Notes: generated from the letters alone by a model not told the origin. Counted from the first letter of the stretch, positions 23,995 through 33,859 are shown. The stretch is DNA of 34,908 nucleotides from Leuconostoc litchii (GCF_008107645.1 NZ_SDGY01000002.1:1-34908), one strand, 5' to 3'. Program-made: numbers and translations.

Positions 23995-25139
23995 TAAATC
24001 ATTGCCTTTCGAATGAGGACGCTAACGCCCTTAGGTGCCCAACCAGCTACTTTAATCCCAGCAGGAACATTGATCCAGCCTAATCCTGAAAAAACAATAT
24101 CGCTATCTTCAGTAATACTAAATTCATGTTTCACTAAGTTCTTCATTTCTGGTTGTTTTGGTGCTGGCGTTAATAAACCACCTGCATGCTGATCATAAAA
24201 AGTATCTGCACCAATAAGTTTTGTACGGTGTAAATTCAAATTATTTTCAAAATACGCTGTTACAGCGCTTCGCTCGCCATTAATAAAATCGAAACGCGCG
24301 AGCCCACCAACAAAAATTGTCTGTTCAGGATTTAACTGATAAGTCCGTGGTTTGATTTCATTTTTTGGTAGGGCAAACTTTAAGTCTTTATCTGTTAAGA
24401 CGTGAGCCATTTGATCTCGTTTAATGATACCAGGTGTATCAATTAACTGTTTACCATCTGCTAGCGGAATTTCAATACGATCAAGGGTTGTACCTGGAAA
24501 ACGTGATGTGGTAATTAAATCTTGAACGCCCGTACGAGACTTAATAATTTGATTAATTAATGTTGATTTCCCAACATTTGTAACCCCAACAACAAAAACA
24601 TCACGTCCCTTACGCAAATCATCGACAGCATCCAACAAATTATCCAAGTTTTTTGGATGTGTTGCTGATGTTAGAAAAATATCGACTGGTTGAATTCCTT
24701 GAGATTTTAGTTCCGAGCGTAACCAATTTTTTAAGCGATTCTTGTTAAGTAACTTAGGAAGTAAATCTACCTTGTTAGCAACCACTAAAATTGGATTATC
24801 TGAACCAACGAAACGAGGCAGCCCAGAAATAGCGGACCCAGTGATATCAAATACGTCCACAACATAGACAATCAATGCTTTTGTATCAGAAATTTGGTGC
24901 AGTAAGTTAGCAAAATCATCATCTGTAAGCTCTACAGGTTGAATTTCATTATAATGTCGCAAGCGAAAACAACGCTGGCAAAATAATTCATCACTACTAA
25001 TTGATTTTTTTAATGCGCTCATTGGTAAATAACCAACTTTATCCCTGTTATCAACCTGCATCAAAGCCCCACAGCCAATACACCGTAGACCTTCATTTAA
25101 TTGTTCTTGAACATATTCATCAGTAATTTCAGTTGTCAC
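23994..25139 (-). CDS. yqeH: Ribosome biogenesis GTPase YqeH
   Basis: A 381-residue circularly permuted GTPase needed for 30S assembly. The N-terminal zinc finger uses C20/C23 and C54/C57. GTPase motifs appear in the permuted order: NKVD (G4), then VTNVGKST (G1) and LIDTPG (G3). The C-terminal domain likely binds RNA. The GTG at 25139 has GGGAG about 10 bases before it and overlaps the end of yqeG by 11 bases. Length matches YqeH (~370). It is transcribed with yqeG, yhbY and nadD. Confidence 0.96.
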   Translation of the reverse strand: MTTEITDEYVQEQLNEGLRCIGCGALMQVDNRDKVGYLPMSALKKSISSDELFCQRCFRLRHYNEIQPVELTDDDFANLLHQISDTKALIVYVVDVFDITGSAISGLPRFVGSDNPILVVANKVDLLPKLLNKNRLKNWLRSELKSQGIQPVDIFLTSATHPKNLDNLLDAVDDLRKGRDVFVVGVTNVGKSTLINQIIKSRTGVQDLITTSRFPGTTLDRIEIPLADGKQLIDTPGIIKRDQMAHVLTDKDLKFALPKNEIKPRTYQLNPEQTIFVGGLARFDFINGERSAVTAYFENNLNLHRTKLIGADTFYDQHAGGLLTPAPKQPEMKNLVKHEFSITEDSDIVFSGLGWINVPAGIKVAGWAPKGVSVLIRKAMI

Positions 25140-25665
25140 GTAATGTTTTCTCCCATTTCAAATGTGGATGTGCTTGGAACACAATTTTTTTAACATATCT
25201 TTCAATTTTTCGGTTTAGCCAAGTTTGCCACATGTCTGATTCAATTAAGCGTTGCACAAGCACACTGCGTACACCAGCTCCGTGTGCCGCCCAAATATCT
25301 GTTAACATTTGATCGCCAACCATAATTACTTCTTGACGCTTCAAATGGTGTGTACGAAGTACATGCAAAATACCACGAGGTAATGGCTTTAATGACCAAG
25401 ATACAAATTTGACATCTAATGGTCTGACAGCCTTTGCGACGCGTTTAGTAGTATTATTAGAAACTACAATTAGCTCTATGCCACCTTCACGAAGATCTTC
25501 TAACCAACGTTTCAGTTCTGGTGTGCCGTTTGGATTGTTCCATGCTAGTAAGGTGTTATCTAAATCTGCAAGTACTGTTTTAATACCGCGCGCTTTCAAG
25601 TCTTCGACTGTGATATCGTAAATTCGTTCAACCATATATGTTGGTGTAAAGTGTTCTAAGCGCAT
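25129..25665 (-). CDS. yqeG: HAD-family phosphatase YqeG
   Basis: A 178-residue haloacid dehalogenase-type phosphatase of the YqeG family. Motif I is VLADLDNTLLAW with the nucleophile aspartate (first D of DLDNT), motif II VVSNN, and motif III/IV VIMVGDQMLTDI. The substrate is unknown, although mitochondrial relatives dephosphorylate phosphatidylglycerophosphate. The ATG at 25665 is chosen by alignment to the family N-terminus; ATGs at 25677 and 25686 are also in frame, and ribosome-binding sites are weak for all three. First gene of the conserved yqeG-yqeH cluster, behind the extended -10 at 25699-25707. Confidence 0.93.
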   Translation of the reverse strand: MRLEHFTPTYMVERIYDITVEDLKARGIKTVLADLDNTLLAWNNPNGTPELKRWLEDLREGGIELIVVSNNTTKRVAKAVRPLDVKFVSWSLKPLPRGILHVLRTHHLKRQEVIMVGDQMLTDIWAAHGAGVRSVLVQRLIESDMWQTWLNRKIERYVKKIVFQAHPHLKWEKTLRDN

Positions 25666-25698
25666 TATATCTATCATCCGTCTCATTTATTCTTTTCT

Positions 25699-25707
25699 AT
25701 TATAACA
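25699..25707 (-). promoter_or_regulatory. yqeG cluster promoter (extended -10)
   Basis: On the minus strand TGTTATAAT forms an extended -10. The -35 region falls inside the upstream terminator and is poor. Transcription would begin a few bases before the most upstream yqeG ATG. Confidence 0.5.
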
Positions 25708-25734
25708 AAAAAACACGTACTACGTGTTACGTGT
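25702..25734 (-). terminator. Terminator of Apf-like gene
   Basis: On the minus strand AACACGTA and TACGTGTT form a stem followed by a run of seven T. It lies just past the stop of the secreted protein gene, directly upstream of the yqeG -10. Confidence 0.8.
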
Positions 25735-25738
25735 TTGA

Positions 25739-26395
25739 TTAATACCAATTATTAGCTTGCCAGTGGGCAATAGCATTAGAAACTGTACCATATCTTGCTG
25801 CAATGTATTTTTGCATTGCTTCTAATTGAACTGCATAGTTACCATGGTAGTCTTGTCCCGGTACATATTGTGCATAATAACTTTCACTAAGTTGACCAAT
25901 ACCATAATAAGCACCATTTTGTGCATTGGCATTGCCGCCACTCTCATGCTGAATTAACCATTGAATATCAGATGAAACAACTGGTAGAGTCGAGGCGGCC
26001 TGTACTGCTTGATTAGTAACAGCCGGCTGCTCTTCAACTACTTGTGTTGGTTGATCTTCATTAGTTAAGCTCACGGGTTGTGCTTTATCACTTGTTTCAG
26101 AAACTGTATTATTTGTTACAGATGACTCTTGTTTTGGTTGATTTGTTTGTGCAACATTTGAACTGTTTGCAACTTTTTGATTTTCACTAGAAGCTATCGG
26201 TTTCTTAACATTCTCTGCTTTAAAAATCTTAACGTTTTTAACAGATGTTATAGTAGACTTAATTGTCTTAACACGGACTGCTTGGTTCATAGTGGCAGCT
26301 TCAGATGGCTGACTTTCTGTTTCTAATTGTGTCCCAAAAATAGCCAAAGATATTCCAGTTAATATTGCGCTTACTATTATTATTCTCTTCATCAT
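25739..26395 (-). CDS. Secreted Apf/transglycosylase-like protein
   Basis: A 218-residue secreted protein. A signal peptide (MMKRIIIVSAILTGISLAIF, likely cut near residue 34 at SEAA-TM) precedes a low-complexity Q/T/V/S linker (~40-140). The C-terminal lysozyme-like domain has HESGGNANAQNGAYYGIGQL with a candidate catalytic E151, as in aggregation-promoting factor and Rpf-like muralytic proteins of lactobacilli. It probably acts on peptidoglycan or at the surface. There is no clear Shine-Dalgarno before the ATG, though a good promoter (26430-26458) lies upstream. An ATG three bases later is an alternative start. Confidence 0.85.
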   Translation of the reverse strand: MMKRIIIVSAILTGISLAIFGTQLETESQPSEAATMNQAVRVKTIKSTITSVKNVKIFKAENVKKPIASSENQKVANSSNVAQTNQPKQESSVTNNTVSETSDKAQPVSLTNEDQPTQVVEEQPAVTNQAVQAASTLPVVSSDIQWLIQHESGGNANAQNGAYYGIGQLSESYYAQYVPGQDYHGNYAVQLEAMQKYIAARYGTVSNAIAHWQANNWY

Positions 26396-26429
26396 GTATT
26401 ACATTGTGCCGTTGCATTGTTACAAAAAT

Positions 26430-26458
26430 ATTACATTAATTAATAAAAACGCTGTCTA
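26430..26458 (-). promoter_or_regulatory. Apf-like gene promoter
   Basis: On the minus strand TAGACA and TGTAAT are separated by exactly 17 bases, each matching consensus at five of six positions. The expected leader is about 28 bases. Confidence 0.65.
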
Positions 26459-26495
26459 AAAATACTTAATATACATTATTTATATAATTGTTTAA

Positions 26496-26999
26496 TTAAT
26501 AATTTGGTAGCCAATTCGTCAATACAATTAATGCTACCATCGTTATATATATTGACCAAGACCATACAATGTGCCCAAAAAACTCTGAAAAGTGCTCAGC
26601 AAATGGCTGATTCAGTGCCGTAGGAACTGTTTTTGTAGCAGGCATAATAATAATATGAAAAATAATCCAAATAACAATACCATATATACTACCTTGCCAC
26701 AAACTAACTATAGGAAATAGTTGGTTCAAAAAAACAAAAAGAATAGCAAATGCAACAGAAAAAGAAAAATGCAAGATTAGCGCCACAAAATAAACCTTTT
26801 GATCAGATGAATAATGAACATAGGCGTGCGTCCATTTACGTGGCATACCCATCTGCTGCAGTAACCTTTGAGGGGGATTAGTTTCATCTCTTTCTTTGGT
26901 TCTAGGCGGTAAAATCGCTTCCCAACCTATCTTAACCATACCTGATATCATTCCTGCTATTAAACCGATAAATACAACAGCTGTTAAAAAATGCAACAT
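26496..26999 (-). CDS. YagU-family membrane protein (DUF1440)
   Basis: A 167-residue integral membrane protein with about four helices (~4-24, 72-92, 98-118 and 143-163). It carries the family pattern of YagU: a cytoplasmic loop with PPQRLLQQMG near residue 42, then SIYGIVIWIIFHIIIMPATK and FSEFFGHIVWSWSI. E. coli YagU is linked to acid resistance; the role here is unproven. AAAGGAGAGAGTT precedes the ATG, a strong ribosome-binding site. It is transcribed before the Apf-like gene on the same strand, but a separate promoter lies between them. Confidence 0.85.
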   Translation of the reverse strand: MLHFLTAVVFIGLIAGMISGMVKIGWEAILPPRTKERDETNPPQRLLQQMGMPRKWTHAYVHYSSDQKVYFVALILHFSFSVAFAILFVFLNQLFPIVSLWQGSIYGIVIWIIFHIIIMPATKTVPTALNQPFAEHFSEFFGHIVWSWSIYITMVALIVLTNWLPNY

Positions 27000-27071
27000 A
27001 ACTCTCTCCTTTACATTATAAAATATGTCTAAATATTACAAAAAATTATCAAATAAATTATATGATACAAC

Positions 27072-27102
27072 AAAAAAGCAACAAATCAATCAATGTTGCT
27101 TT
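27072..27102 (-). terminator. Terminator of redox operon
   Basis: On the minus strand AAAGCAACA and TGTTGCTTT pair around a 10-base loop, followed by a T run. It lies 14 bases beyond the stop of the NAD(P)-binding protein gene. Confidence 0.85.
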
Positions 27103-27116
27103 CAAGTACCTATTTT

Positions 27117-27770
27117 TTATGAAGCGTTAATTACAGTAAATCTTGTTTTTTCAAATGTTGGTTCACTAATTTCTGATACTATTGCTTTGGCCATCGTGCC
27201 ACTGTTTGTGATTGATTCCTTCTGATCATCGAAAAGAAGATAATCTTGACCTAACTTAACATCTTTGGCTTCACCAGGTTGGAAAGTAATGCCCGGTGAT
27301 ACACCAGTCCAGTTGACATTGTCAACATTACGCAAGAAATCTAGTTCTCTCTTTTGATTATCTGGTATAGCAACCCAAGATGCTGCATCCGGTAACTTCT
27401 TAAGATCTTCTAATAACAAATGATTGTCTGAACCAAGCATCAAACTACCAGCCCCTAAAATAAAAATAATTCGCGGTGTATTAGTTTCTCTTAATAACTT
27501 AATCAAATGTGCAGCTAAATCCGTATGTTGGTATGCTAATTTTGGGTTAGTCCCAAATCCATTGACAATAACATCAAATTGTAACAAGTCTTCTTTTGTT
27601 AAACTAAATGCATCTTTTTCCAGTACTTTGACTTCTTGTCCGAGCACATTTTGTGCTTTTTCGTGAGATCTTACGATTGCCGTAACATCGAACCCTTGTG
27701 CTTGTGCTTCTTGATACACAGCTGAACCAGCCATACCTGTTGCGCCTATAATACCTATTTTAGTCACCAT
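27117..27770 (-). CDS. NAD(P)-binding oxidoreductase (YwnB-like)
   Basis: A 217-residue Rossmann-fold protein of the atypical short-chain dehydrogenase (NmrA/YwnB-like) type. The nucleotide-binding motif GIIGATGMAGSAVYQEA is at the N-terminus, followed by VTAIVRSHEKA, which sets coenzyme preference through the arginine, and IIFILGAGSL. No catalytic YxxxK of classical SDRs is evident. The ATG at 27770 is chosen for AAGGAG 6 bases upstream; the GTG at 27785 overlaps that region. It lies 23 bases downstream of the nitroreductase gene and is ended by a terminator. In Bacillus ywnB also sits beside an Rrf2 regulator (YwnA). Confidence 0.88.
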   Translation of the reverse strand: MVTKIGIIGATGMAGSAVYQEAQAQGFDVTAIVRSHEKAQNVLGQEVKVLEKDAFSLTKEDLLQFDVIVNGFGTNPKLAYQHTDLAAHLIKLLRETNTPRIIFILGAGSLMLGSDNHLLLEDLKKLPDAASWVAIPDNQKRELDFLRNVDNVNWTGVSPGITFQPGEAKDVKLGQDYLLFDDQKESITNSGTMAKAIVSEISEPTFEKTRFTVINAS

Positions 27771-27793
27771 CTTTGTCTCCTTCACTCGATTAA

Positions 27794-28399
27794 TTATTCA
27801 AATATCTTAAAACGATTTCCATCAGCTATATATTCTTTTTCACCAGCTGCTGCTTCAATCGAACCAAATGGCATTTGAGCACGTAAGTGCCATGATTCTG
27901 GAATATTAAATGTAGCACGCACAGCTTCATCCACTAGAGGGTTATAATGTTGCACGCTAGCACCAATCTGTTTTGTTGCCAGAGCTTGCCAAACATTGAT
28001 TTGAGCCATTCCATTAGCTTGTTCAGCCCAAGCTGGAAAATTTTCAGCATATAACGCAAATTGTTCTTGATATTGCTTCACAATATCATTATCTGTAAAG
28101 TATAATATTGTGCCAACTCCGGCTTTGAAGCTATCAATTTTTTGACGTGTTGCCTTGTAGCTTTCTTCATCGGGTACTTCTGCTTTCAACTTTTCAGCAA
28201 CAATTTCCCAAAAACTATCAGATGATTTGCCAAATAAAATAGCCGCACGAACAGTTTGATTGTTAAAAGAACTTGGTGTTTCTTTAATTGCGGATTGAAT
28301 TAGCTCAGTAACCTCTTCCTTTGTATCCGTAACATTTTTACCCAACGCGTAAATTGAGCGCCTCTGTTTGATTGTTGTAATATAGTCTTGGTTAGCCAT
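27794..28399 (-). CDS. Nitroreductase-family oxidoreductase
   Basis: A 201-residue FMN-dependent nitroreductase-like protein. The N-terminal TIKQRRSIYALG carries the arginine-serine FMN phosphate pocket, FNNQTVRAAILFG the cofactor loop, and the C-terminus HLRAQMPFGSIEAA the helix closing the site. It likely reduces nitro compounds or quinones with NAD(P)H. The ATG at 28399 has AGAGGTG 6 bases upstream; the frame open to 28450 would run into the operator. It is the first gene of a two-gene operon with the NAD(P)-binding protein, divergent from and probably repressed by the Rrf2 protein. Confidence 0.9.
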   Translation of the reverse strand: MANQDYITTIKQRRSIYALGKNVTDTKEEVTELIQSAIKETPSSFNNQTVRAAILFGKSSDSFWEIVAEKLKAEVPDEESYKATRQKIDSFKAGVGTILYFTDNDIVKQYQEQFALYAENFPAWAEQANGMAQINVWQALATKQIGASVQHYNPLVDEAVRATFNIPESWHLRAQMPFGSIEAAAGEKEYIADGNRFKIFE

Positions 28400-28422
28400 G
28401 TGTGACACCTCTTTCAATTTGT

Positions 28423-28428
28423 AGTATA
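28423..28428 (-). promoter_or_regulatory. -10 element of nitroreductase operon
   Basis: TATACT on the minus strand, about 24 bases before the ATG. The -35 region falls inside the palindromic operator, so repressor binding would block polymerase. Confidence 0.55.
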
Positions 28429-28441
28429 ATTTTCTTATAAA

Positions 28442-28462
28442 CTGTAACATATATTGTTACAG
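28442..28462. promoter_or_regulatory. Palindromic operator for Rrf2 regulator
   Basis: CTGTAACA and TGTTACAG are perfect 8-bp arms around five bases (TATAT), in the 136-bp space between the nitroreductase and the divergent Rrf2 gene. It covers the -35 region of the minus-strand promoter and lies upstream of the Rrf2 start. Confidence 0.8.
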
Positions 28463-28535
28463 GTAAATCATACTACTTTACACGAAAAAATGTCAAGAAA
28501 AATTATTCAATTAATTCTAGAAAGTGAAGAAAACC

Positions 28536-28958
28536 ATGAAAAACTCTACTAAACTCAGCGATGCCATTCATATTTTGACTTACATTGTCATTAATCAAGG
28601 TACTGATTTATCAAGCACGCAAATTGCTAAAAGTGTTAATTCAAACCCTGTTGTTATACGACGAATCATGGCACAATTAAAAAATGAAGGTTGCCTGATT
28701 TCCAGTAATGGACGCGCTAACCCCCAATTAGCTAGGCCAGCTGATACAATCAGTTTGTTAGATATTTATCGCGCGGTCGAAGAAGAAACCGACTTCTTAA
28801 AAATCGATACTAAAACGAATCCCAACTGCAATATCGGTCGCCATATTCAAACAACATTAGACAAATATTACCAACAAGTACAGGAATCTGCTGAAAAAGA
28901 AATGAACAAAATCAAACTGTCAGATATTATCAAGGAAATTCAATCTATTCAGCAATGA
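28536..28958 (+). CDS. Rrf2-family transcriptional regulator (YwnA-like)
   Basis: A 140-residue winged-helix regulator. The N-terminal HTH spans about residues 5-60 (LSDAIHILTYIVINQG, then STQIAKSVNSNPVVIRRIMAQL), and a dimerisation helix lies at the C-terminus. It has two cysteines (C53 and C98, the latter in TNPNCNIGRH), not the three that bind a 2Fe-2S cluster in IscR or NsrR. It is therefore likely a thiol- or ligand-responsive YwnA-like repressor. The ATG at 28536 is preferred over GTG 28524; only a weak GTGAAG site precedes it. It is divergent from the redox operon, with the palindrome at 28442-28462 between them. Confidence 0.9.
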   Translation: MKNSTKLSDAIHILTYIVINQGTDLSSTQIAKSVNSNPVVIRRIMAQLKNEGCLISSNGRANPQLARPADTISLLDIYRAVEEETDFLKIDTKTNPNCNIGRHIQTTLDKYYQQVQESAEKEMNKIKLSDIIKEIQSIQQ

Positions 28959-28991
28959 AAAAAGCAAAAGTCTTGATGACTTTTGCTTTTT
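28958..28991. terminator. Bidirectional terminator between Rrf2 gene and dextransucrase
   Basis: AAAAAGCAAAAGTC and GACTTTTGCTTTTT form a 14-bp perfect stem around a 5-base loop, with T runs at both 3' ends. It serves both convergent genes. Confidence 0.9.
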
Positions 28992-29017
28992 GAGCTAAGA
29001 AACACAAATTTTTACTT

Positions 29018-32000
29018 TTATAATACAGCGTTACCATTGTTATCAAATTGATAAGATTTACCTTGTGCACTAACTAGTGAACTATCCTTAGTCTGTACAC
29101 CTGTCACCTCATCAAAATGTTGTAAGTTACCATCAACTGCTTTAAATCCTTTGATTAGTTGGTAATTACTATCTGTTAAATACCACTGACCTTGATATTC
29201 AAAATAATCATTTTTAACTGCCAAACCATCAGTAGCATTGAAATAATAACTCAATTTAGTGTTTGGATCAACAATGACAGAATCTTTAACTTGTTCACCA
29301 TTTACATCAAAATATCTTAATTCATTATTTTGCTTCACGAATCCTGTGGTAACATGGCCGTCATTATCCAACAAAACATACTTGCCATTGGATAGTTGAT
29401 AATATTGATTTTTGATTAAATTACCACTTTGATCAAAAATATAAGTCGTATCATTTATTTTTTGCACACCAGTTACTAGATAACCATTCGCATCATCTGT
29501 ATAGAAAGTGTCCCCATTGATATTGATAAACTGCCCTTTACTTTGACGACCATCACTATAAAAGTATTGACTCTTGCCATTAATAGTCTGTAAGCCAGTA
29601 ACTGCGTGTCCGTTATCATCAAAATAGTACCATTGACCATCGCTATTTTTGACAAACTTTAGAACAGCCATATTACCATTCCCAGGTTCAAAGTAGTACT
29701 TATATCCATCAGTTGCCGTGACCAACTGATTCTTAACTTGAACACCATTTTTATCAAAATATTGCTGATGACCATCTATTGTTGCAAATCCTGAGCGAAC
29801 CATTGCACCAGTATTGTCAAAATAATAAGCAACACCATTCTGATCTGTAGCATACTGTCCAAATATTTGCTGCCCCTTTTTATCGAAATAAACCGTGGTA
29901 CCGTCCGCATTTTGCAAGAAACTCTGAACTAATTCAATCCCATTTGGCAAAAAGAAATATGTGTGATTATTTATTTTTTGTAAACCAGTAACTAGATGTC
30001 CTGTTTGATCAAAGTAATAATAGTTATTATTATCATCTTGAATGAACGCATTTTGAGCGCGATAACCACTTAATGTGTAATAAATAATGCCTTTATCATC
30101 ATGTGTGAAACCTGTTTCGGATAAGTCATTAGTTAATTGTTTAGGTAAGTAATCGTCATCTTTTGTATTTGAAACAACCTTGAAATACTTATTTGAGCCT
30201 ACATCTTTCAATACATATCCAGCACCTTTACCTTGAATATTTGAACCATTGAAATATTTTGCAGCCCACTCCGTAATTTTTACACTACCATCAATTGGCA
30301 ATCCAGTAGAAATTTGTGGTGTTTCAAACAAAGTTGGATACAATGCTTTCAATTTATCCAAGAACGCACCACCATATGTTGATTGATATGCACCACCACC
30401 ACGACTTTGAACAACGTAAAGCGCATTATCAATGTCAGATGATGTATCATCCTCACCAAATGAATTTGTTCTGGTCACTGTAGCTAATTCTTGACCTGGC
30501 AAATTATAAATCTGGTCTGGAACCCAATCTGCAATGGCTTGAATGCCATTAGCATGCAAGGCTTTAATTGCTGCTCTCAATTGGTCAACTGTACCATATT
30601 TTGTTGGTGTCTTGTAACCTAAATCATAACGATCAGTAAAAGCGTATCCATTTTGAATGATTGAATCCAAGAAGCTTGTGTCTGTACTAGAACGATACTG
30701 TGGCGCCAATTGGAAGCTTGTAACACCCCAATTCTTGAATTGATCTGCATTTTGGGCAATCACAGCGTTAGTATAGTCGCTATCTTCTGTGGCAAATGCT
30801 TGAAAGTTAGAAAATCCTTCATATATCACTTGAGAGTCAAGTGCCGCATTTGAATGGAATACTTTTCCATCTGTAGATGTTGACGAATCCGAACTCGTCC
30901 GTGCATCTTGTCCTGCTTGAGCACCTACGGGCACCCAAACTGCTAAATAACCAGACACTTGTGGATTCTGTACACCATAAATTGATTGACTTGTAAAAAT
31001 CAAATCACCATTGTCATTTGTATACACAACCGGTGCATTGTCATCGGTATCATAATAAGCTAATCCATCCGCTGTTGTTGCTAATAATGAACGATAGGCT
31101 TGGTTTTTGTGAGCTGCTCCCATGTGAAGCGTCACCGTATCATCATTTAGTTTTAATGAGGCATTGTTACTAACAATCACACCAACACCTTGGTTTCTAG
31201 TTTCTTCTGTCCCTTCATCTGAAGATGTCATAGCCCCTTTACCATAACGTACACTAGTTAACACATCATGATTATCAACGGCCATTGATTGTCCGCCAGA
31301 AACATATTGGATTCTAGCTTTTAAAAGTGTGTTGATGGCATCAAAGTAAGGTGACTTTGTGGCCATGTATTGCCCGTCATCTGTATATAGATCGCCATAG
31401 TATACACGTGGTACGGTATCTTTGTTGGTTAGCAACATAGCATAAGCACTCGCCATATTGTATTGCGTATACTTCTTATCGGCTAATTTTTCGTCTTCAT
31501 TATAGACCTTAAAAGCAGCCGCTAATTGTTCTGCCGTAGGTGCTAGACTATTCTTAACATCAGGGTAAAGATCCGACACAATTTGAGCAATAACTGTTTG
31601 TACTTCACTATCATGCGCACGAACAAAACTATAATTAGGAATAGCTTTGTTTTCTGTACTATCATTTGAACGATCCACCATATAATAATTCATAAAGCGT
31701 GCCATTGTACCACGAATGTCAGATGACTTCGTTAGCGACCAAATGAGTTGTGTATGCATATAGTCGTCCATGGTCAGCTGGTCATTTCCTTTATCCGTTA
31801 CATAAAGTGGATCGTTATGACTCCAGTCTTCTAATATCGAAAGATGCTTATTTGCTGTTTCGTCATTTTTATTAACACCATATGCTAATTTGAAATAATC
31901 TGAAGCAATTTGTAATAAATCAGCATCAACGTTATCTACGGCATCTACACGAATACCATCAAAATTAGCATCCGCATCATTTGCCGTGATGCTTCCAAAG

Positions 32001-33691
32001 TTCATTAAGTAGTAAAGCCAGTTCAATTGCTCTGCTTGCACAACTGGATTTGAATTATCAACGTCGTTTGCCAGCAACAGCTCAAAGCCACCCTTTGAAT
32101 TATCTAAATTATAAGCTTGTTTCCCAGTTTGGTTCGTTGGTGTACGATTCAATAATCTAAAGTTTGAATTAGCATCCGGCGTAAGCGGACTATTAACAAA
32201 AGTTAATGCACCATTTTGCAAGTGATCATTTTTTATATCTTCACTTGTTTCGTTCCACTGTGGTTGTGTCACAATAAAAGCTGCCATTGCATCTTTTAGC
32301 CAATTTGTACTCTGCTGCGCACTGATTTTCATTTCAATTGACTTTTGAACATAATCACTTGCTTCATTTAATAGTGATTGATTGTCCGTCGAAGCAAAGT
32401 TATCCGAATTACTAATAAAGCCTAGGTTAGCCATATAGTTAAGATAGTTGACTTGTGTTTGCTTATCAGGCCACCAGACAGACAATATTGGTCTGAAATC
32501 AGTTTGCGTAGAGGCCGCCCAATCAGTCCCGTTCCGTAATATATCCTTAGGTCGATACCATGAACTAGCAGTTAAATAACCATCAATATTTTCAAAATTA
32601 GAAGCATCCGTCCCATTTACAGCATTATGTTCACTATAATCAGTATTTTGTGTTGTCAGTCCTTCTTTGATTTCTGATGTCGTACTTGATACTTCTTGAC
32701 CAGTTTTTTGGTCAAAGGTCATTATTTGTCCGTCAAACACGCCAGAAAAACCTTTTTTCAATTGACCAAGATCATCAAAATAATAATTTTTGCCGTCAAT
32801 ATTTTTGATGCCTGTCACCGCTTGTCCTGTTGCATCAACATAGTAAGTAGCACCATTGTCAGTTTGATAGTACTGATTAAATAATTGTTGTCCTTCACTA
32901 TTAAATACAATAGTTTTTCCGTCAATATTTTGTAAACCAGTTAATTCGTTACCAGAGGTTTTGTCAAAATAATAATTATAATTATCAATAGTGACAAATT
33001 GTCCTTTGACTTGTACACCTGAATTGTCAAAATATTGCGTATTATTATCTATTTTTGATAAACCTTTAGCATTTTGGCCATCATTTAGATAGTAATACCA
33101 CTGACCATCTTTTTCGACATATTTTCCACCACTCTGCTCTGTAATTTTCGGCTTCTGAACATCAGCTTCTTTTTTGTCAGTAATCTCAGTTACATCCTTG
33201 TTAGTGCTGTCAGTTTCTTTTTTATCAGTACTCTCAGTTACATCCTTGTTAGTGCTGTCAGTTTCTTTTTTATCAGTACTTTCAGTCACATCTTTGTTAG
33301 TACTGTCAGTTTCTTTTTTATCAGTACTATTGTCAGCTGTATTAGTTGTCACCGATTCATTTTGAGTAGCATCAACAGTTTGACCAACAACTTGTTTGCT
33401 ATTAGGTTCCTTTCCATCCAGCTTTTCCGCAGACCCATTTGTTCCATTCTCAGCAGTTGCACTATTATCAGTTGTTGGTGAAGCTAATTTTTCTTTCTGA
33501 TTATCATCAGTCGTGATTGTCGTGTCGGACTTTTGAATGTCAGTTGTTGATACGATATTACTATCACCAGAAACACTCTGTGCAGATAAAGCAAATGTTA
33601 ACCCTACTGCTAATGCACAAGTAGCACCTACAACCCAGTTTTTCCCCACTTTATACAGCTTTTTACGCAATACTTCTTCTTTGAACGTCAT
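29018..33691 (-). CDS. dsr: Dextransucrase (GH70 glucansucrase)
   Basis: A 1557-residue secreted enzyme that builds alpha-glucan from sucrose and releases fructose. The signal peptide has the KxYKxGKxW motif (KLYKVGKNW, residues 11-19). A variable Thr/Asp/Lys-rich region follows (~43-185) with three near-identical 16-residue repeats. YG-type glucan-binding repeats lie at ~190-320. The GH70 core has nucleophile D583 in [11 protein letters not shown], acid/base E621 in ILEDWS and transition-state D694 in RAHDSEVQT. Motif I ([10 protein letters not shown], ~1054) comes after these, showing the circular permutation of GH70. More glucan-binding repeats run from ~1200 to the end. SEVQT after D694 is the form in alpha-1,6 dextransucrases. 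AAGGGAGAG precedes the ATG. Confidence 0.96.
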   Translation of the reverse strand: MTFKEEVLRKKLYKVGKNWVVGATCALAVGLTFALSAQSVSGDSNIVSTTDIQKSDTTITTDDNQKEKLASPTTDNSATAENGTNGSAEKLDGKEPNSKQVVGQTVDATQNESVTTNTADNSTDKKETDSTNKDVTESTDKKETDSTNKDVTESTDKKETDSTNKDVTEITDKKEADVQKPKITEQSGGKYVEKDGQWYYYLNDGQNAKGLSKIDNNTQYFDNSGVQVKGQFVTIDNYNYYFDKTSGNELTGLQNIDGKTIVFNSEGQQLFNQYYQTDNGATYYVDATGQAVTGIKNIDGKNYYFDDLGQLKKGFSGVFDGQIMTFDQKTGQEVSSTTSEIKEGLTTQNTDYSEHNAVNGTDASNFENIDGYLTASSWYRPKDILRNGTDWAASTQTDFRPILSVWWPDKQTQVNYLNYMANLGFISNSDNFASTDNQSLLNEASDYVQKSIEMKISAQQSTNWLKDAMAAFIVTQPQWNETSEDIKNDHLQNGALTFVNSPLTPDANSNFRLLNRTPTNQTGKQAYNLDNSKGGFELLLANDVDNSNPVVQAEQLNWLYYLMNFGSITANDADANFDGIRVDAVDNVDADLLQIASDYFKLAYGVNKNDETANKHLSILEDWSHNDPLYVTDKGNDQLTMDDYMHTQLIWSLTKSSDIRGTMARFMNYYMVDRSNDSTENKAIPNYSFVRAHDSEVQTVIAQIVSDLYPDVKNSLAPTAEQLAAAFKVYNEDEKLADKKYTQYNMASAYAMLLTNKDTVPRVYYGDLYTDDGQYMATKSPYFDAINTLLKARIQYVSGGQSMAVDNHDVLTSVRYGKGAMTSSDEGTEETRNQGVGVIVSNNASLKLNDDTVTLHMGAAHKNQAYRSLLATTADGLAYYDTDDNAPVVYTNDNGDLIFTSQSIYGVQNPQVSGYLAVWVPVGAQAGQDARTSSDSSTSTDGKVFHSNAALDSQVIYEGFSNFQAFATEDSDYTNAVIAQNADQFKNWGVTSFQLAPQYRSSTDTSFLDSIIQNGYAFTDRYDLGYKTPTKYGTVDQLRAAIKALHANGIQAIADWVPDQIYNLPGQELATVTRTNSFGEDDTSSDIDNALYVVQSRGGGAYQSTYGGAFLDKLKALYPTLFETPQISTGLPIDGSVKITEWAAKYFNGSNIQGKGAGYVLKDVGSNKYFKVVSNTKDDDYLPKQLTNDLSETGFTHDDKGIIYYTLSGYRAQNAFIQDDNNNYYYFDQTGHLVTGLQKINNHTYFFLPNGIELVQSFLQNADGTTVYFDKKGQQIFGQYATDQNGVAYYFDNTGAMVRSGFATIDGHQQYFDKNGVQVKNQLVTATDGYKYYFEPGNGNMAVLKFVKNSDGQWYYFDDNGHAVTGLQTINGKSQYFYSDGRQSKGQFININGDTFYTDDANGYLVTGVQKINDTTYIFDQSGNLIKNQYYQLSNGKYVLLDNDGHVTTGFVKQNNELRYFDVNGEQVKDSVIVDPNTKLSYYFNATDGLAVKNDYFEYQGQWYLTDSNYQLIKGFKAVDGNLQHFDEVTGVQTKDSSLVSAQGKSYQFDNNGNAVL
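33170..33332 (-). repeat. 48-bp tandem repeats in dextransucrase gene
   Basis: Three units of 48 bp (33170-33217, 33218-33265, 33266-33313) plus a partial fourth encode the 16-residue repeat [16 protein letters not shown]. Copies differ at only a few bases, so copy number may change by slippage or recombination while keeping frame. Confidence 0.92.
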
Positions 33692-33826
33692 AAATTCTCT
33701 CCCTTATAATATTCGCTTCCTATTACACTGAAAAATTATAACTTAATTCATTTGTAAAAACAGTAAAAAATTCCACATATATTAGAAATATTTTAAAAAA
33801 ACATTGTAAAACCAACTATTCTAGCG

Positions 33827-33857
33827 ATAAAATTAATATTCATAATATTAATTTTAT
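33827..33857. repeat. Perfect AT-only inverted repeat
   Basis: ATAAAATTAATATT and AATATTAATTTTAT are exact 14-bp arms around CAT. It lies between the collagen-like gene terminator and the dextransucrase start and has no U tract after it. It could be a regulator site in the region upstream of the dextransucrase or an AT-rich cruciform. Confidence 0.6.
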
Positions 33858-33859
33858 TA

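Noticed and set aside
33174-33365. Plus-strand open frame of repeating Ser-Val-Leu residues
   Set aside because: It is the complement of the 48-bp repeats in the dextransucrase gene. It has no ribosome-binding site and its repeats simply mirror the coding strand.
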